Assembly: GCA_028696755.1 (NCBI GenBank)
Contig: JAQVGK010000293.1
Coordinates: forward strand, 1-5,153
From: Bacteroidales bacterium
Lineage (GTDB): Bacteria > Bacteroidota > Bacteroidia > Bacteroidales > ML635J-15
Reading direction: 5' to 3'
Length of the DNA: 5,153 bases
Part shown: positions 1-4,477 of the stretch, in pieces
Layout of the letters: each line of letters starts with the position of its first letter
Position numbering within the stretch: the first letter of the stretch is position 1
The notes under the pieces: model-generated
The model's input: the letters and a program-made list of their open reading frames with translations, nothing else
Database searches by the model: none
Told to the model about the DNA's origin: nothing
Translations under genes and position numbers: made by a program

Positions 1-696
1 ATTCCCAGCCATGATTGAAAGAACTCGCATGCCATGCGTACTGTAACTGTTGACAAATGTGCCACCATGAACAAAATTACGTGAAGCCACCACACGATTG
101 TCTTCATATAAACTGTCGAAGCAAGGAAGATTTGGCAAACCAATATAACCAGCATCTGTAACAGCAATCATCATTCCCTGACCACGGTAGCCGTTATTGT
201 GCAACATTTGTCCGTTGTGCATAAAAACCTGATCGGAGCTGGTGCCGTAGTTGTAATAATTATCTTTTGAAGCTCCTTTTTGCGGATCGCGAAGAACCTT
301 GTATCTTTCGGGAACTGCTACTTTGTCGCCACTAACAGGTTGGTATTTCGACGAATTTGAAATAAATCCAAGATATGTGATTGTATCCATCAATGCTGCA
401 TCGGTAGTGTAAACAGTTGCCGAGTTAAACCATTTCGACACATTCAAAACCTCAAGTCCAAGGCTTTCCAAACTATCAATATAAACCTGACTTACTGGCA
501 AATCCGAAATGTCTAAATCAATGCCCTGATTTGCCCTCCGCTGCAGCGAACGCTCGCTCAAAAACTCCTCTGGACGACCAAGTGTGTATTCGTTAAAATT
601 TTTATCGGTAAATTCGATGTAGTATTTGTTGGGTGCAACTTGTGCTGTGGCAGATAGTGCTCCAAAAAATAGTAGAATTGTTAATAATCTTTTCAT
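1..696 (-). CDS. Secreted S8 (subtilisin-like) serine peptidase, N-terminal part, cut by the left window edge
   Basis: The frame opens at the ATG at 696-694 and stays open for 232 codons to base 1; the C-terminal part lies outside the window. Residues 1-18 are a Sec signal peptide (MKRLL, a hydrophobic core, then ATA before Q19). Residues 20-130 form a propeptide-like region with the Bacteroidota S8 pattern, including ERSLQRRA (48-55) and DLPVSQVYIDSL (65-76). The mature domain begins near residue 147 (NYYNYGTSSDQ). The first two members of the Asp-His-Ser triad are visible: Asp181 in AVTDAGY (178-184) and His221 in STHGMRVLSIMAG (219-231). The oxyanion Asn and catalytic Ser should lie beyond the edge. 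Family knowledge says these enzymes hydrolyse proteins outside the cytoplasm and often end in a T9SS sorting domain, which cannot be seen here. It is the last gene in the shared direction, separated from the next by a repeat-rich spacer, and so probably has its own promoter. The family call is firm; the substrate is unknown. Confidence 0.92.
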   Translation of the reverse strand, partial: MKRLLTILLFFGALSATAQVAPNKYYIEFTDKNFNEYTLGRPEEFLSERSLQRRANQGIDLDISDLPVSQVYIDSLESLGLEVLNVSKWFNSATVYTTDAALMDTITYLGFISNSSKYQPVSGDKVAVPERYKVLRDPQKGASKDNYYNYGTSSDQVFMHNGQMLHNNGYRGQGMMIAVTDAGYIGLPNLPCFDSLYEDNRVVASRNFVHGGTFVNSYSTHGMRVLSIMAGN

Positions 697-797
697 TTTA
701 CTTTTTTATAAAAAACCGCGAGGCTATAGTTTTGTTGTGATAATAATGCGAAGATAAGAGTTTTTTTTGAGAGTTATACCTGATGTAAAAGATTTAA

Positions 798-898
798 CTT
801 AAACTCTGGTGGCACCACGCGATGACTTCGATGGTTCGACGAACTCACCAACCTCGGCTCAGTCAACACGCGCGGTAACGGTTTGCTTAGAGTTTAAG
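798..898. repeat. About 100-bp element with perfect 10-bp inverted ends
   Basis: CTTAAACTCT at 798-807 is the exact reverse complement of AGAGTTTAAG at 889-898. The enclosed 81 bp are clearly GC-richer than the flanks and contain smaller palindromes, such as GGTG-G-CACC (808-816) and GTTCG-A-CGAAC (834-844). Their wording (TTCGA..CTCACCAACC..GGCTCAGTCAAC) resembles dispersed non-coding repeats that I associate with Bacteroidota genomes, which is recollection and not a search result. The right end resembles sequence at 3033-3051 in the other large spacer. It could be a small non-autonomous repeat. A 10-bp AT-rich inverted pair can also arise by chance. Confidence 0.4.
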
Positions 899-947
899 AT
901 TGTGGTTGGTTTGTGTGCTGGGGGCTTGGGATTTGTCAGTGTCTAGC

Positions 948-1031
948 AGATTGATTCACCACAAGTGGTTCGCAATGACCTTTGCCTCTATAAATTATGC
1001 GAAGGTCATTGCGAGCAAAGCGAAGCAATCT
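948..1031. repeat. Imperfect inverted repeat of the TCATTGCGA...GAAGCAATCT type
   Basis: Both arms are versions of one unit in opposite orientation. The right arm (999-1031) reads GCGAAGGTCATTGCGA, a short GC-rich middle, then GAAGCAATCT. The left arm (948-985), read on the minus strand, has the same two blocks with three changes (GCAAAGG..., GAATCAATCT) and a longer middle that is itself a hairpin, ACCAC-TT-GTGGT. The 13-bp loop is AT-rich (986-998). The inner 14 bp of each arm (972-985 and 999-1012) pair with one mismatch. Short palindromic units with this wording occur dispersed in intergenic DNA of several bacterial phyla; that is recalled, not searched here. There is no coding content. 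Confidence 0.65.
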
Positions 1032-1044
1032 GCAAGACTTGCAG
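1030..1044. repeat. 15-bp perfect odd palindrome abutting the inverted repeat
   Basis: CTGCAAG-A-CTTGCAG has 7-bp arms around one central base. It overlaps the last two bases of the repeat unit ending at 1031. A one-base centre makes a poor RNA hairpin, so if it does anything it is more likely a dimer-protein binding site or part of the repeat's boundary. It may also be chance. Confidence 0.4.
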
Positions 1045-1060
1045 TAACTCAACTTTCTCC

Positions 1061-1099
1061 TTACTCATCCCCCTCAATCCCCACAAGCTCCATCTTCTC
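1061..1099 (-). pseudogene. 3'-terminal stump of a paralogue of the 2238-2939 lipoprotein gene
   Basis: Bases 1074-1096 are identical over 23 bp to bases 2248-2270, the last codons of the lipoprotein gene, in the same orientation. Read on the minus strand in the corresponding frame, this stretch gives EKMELVGIEGDE followed by a TAA stop at 1063-1061, against YKMELVGIENF-stop in the intact gene. The shared block, compatible frame and nearby stop fit the tail of a second copy. Homology ends at 1096, just before the palindromic repeat that starts at 1101; the remaining 220-odd codons are missing. I infer that a tandem paralogue was lost by deletion or by insertion of the repeat. The matching block is short, so a local copying event is an alternative. 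Confidence 0.45.
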
Positions 1100-1100
1100 T

Positions 1101-1239
1101 AGCTCGCTCGGATTTGCAATCCGAGTGACTGAAAAAAATATACTACAAATTTATTTTTTTTAACTGACTATGCAAATTGGTTTTATCACAAAAATAAAAA
1201 AAATATATGCATCACTCGGATTACAAATCCGAGCGAGCT
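1101..1239. repeat. Pair of nested palindromes in inverted orientation (REP/MITE-like)
   Basis: The arms are 1101-1128 and 1212-1239, 28 bp each and complementary except for one base, separated by 83 bp of very AT-rich DNA. Each arm contains a hairpin of its own: CTCGGATT-TGC-AATCCGAG at 1107-1125 and CTCGGATT-ACA-AATCCGAG at 1215-1233, each with perfect 8-bp stems and 3-nt loops. The flanking AGCTCG (outer) and TGA (inner) are also shared. The AT-rich middle adds a stem, AAAAAAATA with TATTTTTTT (1132-1140 and 1152-1160). Paired inverted copies of a short hairpin unit are typical of REP doublets mobilised by RAYT-type (IS200-like) transposases and of small MITEs; no transposase is in the window. 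The right copy lies 60 bp past the stop of the T9SS gene and may end its transcript. Confidence 0.7.
1188..1233 (-). terminator. Possible terminator of the T9SS-protein gene, using the repeat hairpin
   Basis: On the minus strand, downstream of the stop at 1300, the hairpin CTCGGATT-TGT-AATCCGAG is followed about 10 nt later by a long T-rich tract with eight consecutive T. The gap between stem and T run is longer than in a classic intrinsic terminator, so function is uncertain, but no other hairpin of comparable strength lies between the stop and the next features. Confidence 0.3.
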
Positions 1240-1299
1240 GCGATTTTCATTTAGTTCTAAATTTTCATAAATTTAATGCAAAAACATAACTATATGCTT

Positions 1300-2187
1300 T
1301 CATTTCGAACTTATAATAAGTTTTTTTGATGCCCGAATTTTATTAGAATATTCCACGTCAACAATGTAAAACCCTGGAGCAAAATCATGTATGTCAATAG
1401 TAACTAAGTCTGAAAATGTTTGATATGTTTTAATTAGTTTGCCAGAACAATCAAAAATATTTATAAGTTGAATTTGATTGTTAAAATCGTTTTGAATTGA
1501 GATGTGATTTCGTGCGGGATTCGGATATAATGTTAAACTTTCGTTCTCTTTGTCGGTAATTAGGCTGTTTCCATATTGTAACCCAATTTCTTTAATTATA
1601 ATTCTATAATATCCCCCACCCAAAGGAACTGTACTAATCTTTATCCATCCAAATCCAGGAGTATCAGAATCGATTAGTTGAACGCCAATATATGAATCAT
1701 TTAGCGATTCCCAATTGCCTATTATACAATCGTCGCAAATACTATTGTATGAGTTAAGTGCAATAAAAATAATTGAATCTTTCACTTGATAATTACCTTT
1801 GTTAATAGTGTCATTGATATGATATGTCTTGTGGTAATTCCAATAATATGGGTTCTCAGATTCTGTGCAACAAACCACATATGATTCAATACAAATTTTG
1901 TTGTTATTGAGAGGGTTTATCTTTAAAGATTTAACCTGAGTCCCGCTACTAAAATGATGATAATATTCAATTTCAAAATCGATGACCCCATTATTATCAA
2001 TATCGATGTGTGAATAATGAAAAGTATGTGAAGTCGTTCCTAATGTGTCATTTAAAATTGTGAACATTGTTCCATTATTTACCTCTCCTGCAATGCAGTA
2101 AACTTCCTGTGAAAGTATTTTTCCTTGCAAAAAAAGTGAAAGAGAAATTGTAAATATAAAAGAAGAAAGGATTTTAATTTTCTGCAT
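1300..2187 (-). CDS. Secreted protein of unknown function with a C-terminal T9SS type A sorting domain
   Basis: The 295-residue protein starts with a Sec signal peptide (MQKIK, then a hydrophobic core at about 6-20, cleavage probably near 26). Residues 216-295 are a T9SS type A sorting domain: LYPNPA at 220-225, a middle block ending in IFDCSGKLIKTY, then FAPGFYIVDV and the basic tail KKLIISSK. Family knowledge says this domain directs export through the type IX system, with cleavage and often surface attachment. The middle region is not recognised. It has a calcium-loop-like DIDNNGVID (62-70, acidic or Asn side chains at 62, 64, 66 and 70), two cysteine pairs (C106-C107 and C151-x-x-C154), and PGFGWIKI (177-184) shortly before the sorting domain, a wording common in Bacteroidota T9SS cargo. 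The start is the first Met before the signal peptide; no strong Shine-Dalgarno is seen, normal for this phylum. It begins 50 bp after the lipoprotein stop, so the two may share a transcript. Confidence 0.85.
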   Translation of the reverse strand: MQKIKILSSFIFTISLSLFLQGKILSQEVYCIAGEVNNGTMFTILNDTLGTTSHTFHYSHIDIDNNGVIDFEIEYYHHFSSGTQVKSLKINPLNNNKICIESYVVCCTESENPYYWNYHKTYHINDTINKGNYQVKDSIIFIALNSYNSICDDCIIGNWESLNDSYIGVQLIDSDTPGFGWIKISTVPLGGGYYRIIIKEIGLQYGNSLITDKENESLTLYPNPARNHISIQNDFNNQIQLINIFDCSGKLIKTYQTFSDLVTIDIHDFAPGFYIVDVEYSNKIRASKKLIISSK

Positions 2188-2237
2188 ATTACTAAATGTT
2201 TAAAAGTGTCATATTTCGGGATACAACTATTAAAACT

Positions 2238-2939
2238 CTAAAAATTTTCAATCCCCACAAGCTCCATCTTATAAATCGTTCCGGTGGTTACTCTTTCTTC
2301 TACGGGAACATCAAAAATAACTTCCTGCGAATTAAGATAAGTTTCTTCCTTATAAATTAAGCCTGTATGTAATCCGTAAACTTCGTAAGCTCGGTCGATG
2401 TGAATAAGTGATGATGATGAATCGTGAACTACCATTAAACAACTGTCGAAATTGTAGCTGCCAATTGAATAATTATAGTTTATTGCGGCGATACGATATT
2501 CTTTGAGTTCAAGATCGTTATAAACATTTCCATTCCAGGTTTTTTCGGCTTTTTCGGGGAATCGTATTTTTACATATCTTCTGTTTTCTTCGGATTTTTC
2601 GGCTGTGACGCCTGTATTTTTTGCCGACCATACCGAATTAATTAACCAATTTTCTGTTTCCGAATCTCTTGTAAATCTTTCTAATCTCCAGGCAGTGTCG
2701 CCTTCATTGTCAATAAAAGGCAGTTCGACAACTTCTTTTAAATAGTAAATACTGGTGTCGTAAAAATCTGATGGCTTGTCGATATTAATCTCAGTGATTT
2801 TGTAAATAAGTGTTTGTCCGGTTGACAACGGGAAATAGTCAGTGCCAGTGAAAACATCATTGCCATCATTGGTATCATCGGTGCATGAGCTAAGTGCGAC
2901 AAGAGTTAATGCTAATATGTAAAATGATAGCTTTTTCAT
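2238..2939 (-). CDS. Putative surface lipoprotein of unknown function
   Basis: The 233-residue product has a lipoprotein signal peptide: MKKLS, a hydrophobic core, and the lipobox LSSC with Cys19 as the lipidated residue. The next residues, TDDTNDGND, are acidic. In Bacteroidota, acidic residues just after the lipidated Cys (lipoprotein export signal) mark lipoproteins displayed on the cell surface, so surface location is a fair inference. After it comes YFPLSTGQTLIYKI (35-48), a pattern found near the N terminus of many uncharacterised Bacteroidota lipoproteins that are mostly beta-strand. No catalytic motif is visible. The protein ends in KMELVGIENF; the coding sequence of KMELVGIE recurs exactly at 1074-1096. 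The gene is 278 bp downstream of mnmA, probably has its own promoter, and may be co-transcribed with the T9SS gene that follows. Existence and lipidation are well supported; function is unknown. Confidence 0.85.
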   Translation of the reverse strand: MKKLSFYILALTLVALSSCTDDTNDGNDVFTGTDYFPLSTGQTLIYKITEINIDKPSDFYDTSIYYLKEVVELPFIDNEGDTAWRLERFTRDSETENWLINSVWSAKNTGVTAEKSEENRRYVKIRFPEKAEKTWNGNVYNDLELKEYRIAAINYNYSIGSYNFDSCLMVVHDSSSSLIHIDRAYEVYGLHTGLIYKEETYLNSQEVIFDVPVEERVTTGTIYKMELVGIENF

Positions 2940-3217
2940 AAAGCAAATTTAATCATTTTTGTAATTATTTAAGTGTAAAATTAATAATATTTTCTATTTT
3001 GGGCATTTCGACTTCGCTCAATACATCGCATTGTTGCTAAGAGTTAAAATTACTTGCGTGCGCCCTGCGGGGTTCTGCTTATTAGAAAATTTAGCACATT
3101 GTTTTTATTAGCACAAATGCTATTCTCTCTACAATTTAAGCCCCATGCCCCATGCGCCATGCAATTATAATTTGTAGCTTTTTAGATAGTTTTTCACACA
3201 ACTAGCAAGATGTTTAC
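2940..3217. other. 278-bp spacer with dispersed-repeat-like sequence
   Basis: No gene is seen between the mnmA stop and the lipoprotein start. The part next to the lipoprotein (2940-3000) is almost entirely A and T. Bases 3001-3075 are GC-richer (TTCGACTTCGCTCAATAC, later CGCCCTGCGGGG) and resemble the dispersed repeats of the 697-1299 spacer: GTTGCTAAGAGTTAAAATT at 3033-3051 aligns with 881-901 with two single-base gaps and two substitutions. TTAGCACA occurs twice, 17 bp apart (3091-3098 and 3108-3115). A heptamer tandem repeat follows at 3141-3162. Confidence 0.55.
3141..3162. repeat. Short heptamer tandem repeat (CCCCATG x3, third copy diverged)
   Basis: Three consecutive heptamers read CCCCATG, CCCCATG and CGCCATG, followed by one more C. 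The run lies in non-coding DNA 56 bp past the mnmA stop. Such a short array could vary by slippage, but it overlaps no gene or clear promoter, so a phase-variation role is unlikely. Confidence 0.6.
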
Positions 3218-4309
3218 TCATTCTTTCACAATAATTCCACCACAAAGAATATCATTATCTTCATAAATTACTGCAGATTGTCCTGGAGTTACTGCCGAAA
3301 CTGGTTGGTCAAATTCGATTTTTACTAAATCGCCATGTTGACTTATCGAGCAACTCTCTCCAGCATTGTTGTATCTAATTTTGCAAATTGCTTTTAGGCT
3401 ATTCTCAATTTTGGGATATTTCATAAAATTAACATCCTTTATCCAAACAGTACTTTGAAGCAACTTGTCGCGTTCTCCTAAAACAATTGTATTTGTTTGT
3501 GCATCAATTTTCAAAACATAAACTGGATATCCCATTGCAATCTCGAGTCCTTTCCGCTGCCCAATTGTGTAGAATGGAAATCCTTTATGTTTGCCTAGAA
3601 TTTTACCATTTTCATCAACAAAATTTCCTGGGCCAGGATTTTTTTCGATATCGGGTAATCTTTCTTTCAGAAATTCGCGATAATTATCGCCAGGGATAAA
3701 GCAAATTTCCTGACTTTCTTTTTTGTTGGCAATTTTTTCGTAATTGTGTTTTCGAGCAATTTCGCGAACCTCTGGTTTTGTGAGCTTTCCAAGCGGGAAG
3801 ACCGTGCGAGCAAGATTTTCCTGTGTAAGAGTCCATAAAAAATACGTCTGATCCTTTGTTTCGTCAGCGCCTTTCCTTAGAAAGTATCTGCCATTTTCGA
3901 ACATAACCTGAGCATAATGACCAGTTGCTAAAAAATCGCATCCAAGAAGATCAGCCTGCTCAATCATCTTTCCCCACTTCACAGTTTTGTTGCACAGAAC
4001 GCATGGGTTGGGAGTGAGGCCCGACATATATTCCGAAATAAAATTGCTGATAATGGTTTGGTCGAAATACTCGCGAATGTCAAGAATACTGTGTTTAAAA
4101 CCTAAGTCTGTTGCAAGACGTTTAGCTTCAAAAATAGAATCCACACTACAACAACCGGTTTCCTTTTCCATACATGCTTTTGATATCGCATCGTATGATC
4201 TGAATGTCATTCCCTCGATTTGGTAACCCTGTTCTTTAAGAAGCAATGCTGCAACCGAACTGTCGGTTCCGCCACTCATTGCTAGTAATATTTTTTTTGA
4301 TACGCTCAT
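3218..4309 (-). CDS. mnmA: tRNA-specific 2-thiouridylase MnmA
   Basis: This 363-residue cytoplasmic enzyme makes the 2-thio group of the wobble uridine (U34) in tRNAs for Lys, Glu and Gln, using ATP to adenylate U34 and sulfur from a persulfide relay. The N-terminal ATP-pyrophosphatase P-loop is SGGTDSS (12-18); many homologues have Val where Thr15 is. GMTFRSYD (33-40) and TGCCSVDS (51-58) follow. The two catalytic cysteines are Cys106 in NPCVLCN (101-107) and Cys203 in SQEICFIPG (199-207). ATGHYA (128-133) and KDQTYFLW (152-159) are tRNA/ATP-site motifs. The C-terminal beta-barrel part carries TIGQRKGL (248-255) and AVTPGQSAVIYE near the end. Length is normal for the family and the protein is complete. 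The ATG start directly precedes the P-loop strand, with AAAGAG six bases upstream as a possible ribosome site. Its neighbours are not tRNA-modification genes, so it probably stands alone as a transcription unit. Confidence 0.97.
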   Translation of the reverse strand: MSVSKKILLAMSGGTDSSVAALLLKEQGYQIEGMTFRSYDAISKACMEKETGCCSVDSIFEAKRLATDLGFKHSILDIREYFDQTIISNFISEYMSGLTPNPCVLCNKTVKWGKMIEQADLLGCDFLATGHYAQVMFENGRYFLRKGADETKDQTYFLWTLTQENLARTVFPLGKLTKPEVREIARKHNYEKIANKKESQEICFIPGDNYREFLKERLPDIEKNPGPGNFVDENGKILGKHKGFPFYTIGQRKGLEIAMGYPVYVLKIDAQTNTIVLGERDKLLQSTVWIKDVNFMKYPKIENSLKAICKIRYNNAGESCSISQHGDLVKIEFDQPVSAVTPGQSAVIYEDNDILCGGIIVKE

Positions 4310-4325
4310 TAAAAACTCTTTGCTA

Positions 4326-4333
4326 CAAAAATA
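4326..4333 (-). promoter_or_regulatory. Candidate Bacteroidota -7 promoter element of mnmA
   Basis: On the minus strand the octamer TATTTTTG matches the Bacteroidota -7 consensus TAnnTTTG exactly. Its last base lies 16 bp upstream of the mnmA ATG, which would give a leader of roughly ten bases. I do not see a matching -33 TTTG at the expected distance, and the region is AT-rich enough for a chance match, so the call is tentative. Confidence 0.3.
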
Positions 4334-4403
4334 CGAAATTAACCTGAAAATGTATGTGGGATTGAGAAATTTTATACCTGCTATTAAATCTCTAATGTTA
4401 ATT

Positions 4404-4460
4404 CAAATGTAGGTCAAATTCATAAAAATAGGTCAAATTCATGAATTTGACCTACACTTG
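4404..4460. repeat. Three-armed palindromic element between the MORN-repeat gene and mnmA
   Basis: The unit TAGGTCAAATTCAT occurs at 4410-4423 and again at 4429-4442, and its reverse complement at 4441-4454. The second and third copies form a perfect 26-bp palindrome (4429-4454). The first and third form an alternative stem of 16 perfect pairs (4408-4423 with 4441-4456), extended by three more pairs past one mismatch to 4404 and 4460, with the second copy in the loop. The two hairpins are mutually exclusive because they share the third arm. This is direct sequence observation. A role as terminator, attenuator or mobile palindrome is inference. Confidence 0.8.
4424..4454 (-). terminator. Likely intrinsic terminator of the MORN-repeat gene
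   Basis: Read on the minus strand, 23 bases past the TAG stop at 4480-4478, the palindrome folds into an 11-bp stem (TAGGTCAAATT with AATTTGACCTA) around a CATG loop and is followed immediately by five T (4428-4424). Stem plus direct T run is the intrinsic-terminator form, though the stem is AT-rich and the T run short. It would separate this transcript from mnmA. An extra copy of the arm further downstream can form a competing, longer hairpin. Confidence 0.5.
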
Positions 4461-4477
4461 CACATATTTTTAAATTT

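Larger units (their letters stand above)
697..1299. other. 603-bp gene-free, repeat-dense intergenic region
   Basis: No credible gene lies between the subtilase start and the stop of the T9SS protein. The one open frame on the plus strand (900-1163) is composed of repeat arms and low-complexity sequence and has no protein-like pattern. The stretch holds, from left to right: the upstream region of the subtilase gene, an element with 10-bp inverted ends (798-898), an imperfect inverted repeat of the TCATTGCGA/GAAGCAATCT kind (948-1031), a 15-bp odd palindrome (1030-1044), a stump of a lipoprotein-gene paralogue (1061-1099), and a pair of nested palindromes in opposite orientation (1101-1239). 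Several distinct repeats in so little space suggest a hotspot for insertion and deletion. Confidence 0.75.

Noticed and set aside
702..715. 14-bp palindrome TTTTTT-AT-AAAAAA just upstream of the subtilase start
   Set aside because: A run of T followed by A is expected in such AT-rich leader DNA and gives no stable loop; no function can be argued.
749..756. TATCTTCG as a promoter element for the subtilase gene
   Set aside because: One mismatch to the -7 consensus and no -33 partner at a suitable distance; too weak to list.
900..1163. Plus-strand open frame of 87 codons in the repeat-rich spacer
   Set aside because: It runs through the TCATTGCGA-type repeat, the reverse strand of the paralogue stump and a palindrome arm; the product is low-complexity with no ribosome site or family pattern.
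948..1239. CRISPR array
   Set aside because: The repeats are inverted pairs of different sequences rather than regularly spaced direct repeats, and no cas gene is present.
2944..2951. TAAATTTG as a -7 promoter element for the lipoprotein gene
   Set aside because: It fits the TAnnTTTG consensus, but only 4 bp separate it from the ATG, so it would need a leaderless transcript, and no -33 element is seen. The surrounding DNA is nearly all A and T, so chance matches are expected.
3487..4226. Two plus-strand open frames inside mnmA (3487-3699 and 3987-4226)
   Set aside because: They are antisense to highly conserved MnmA motifs and have no protein-like features of their own.
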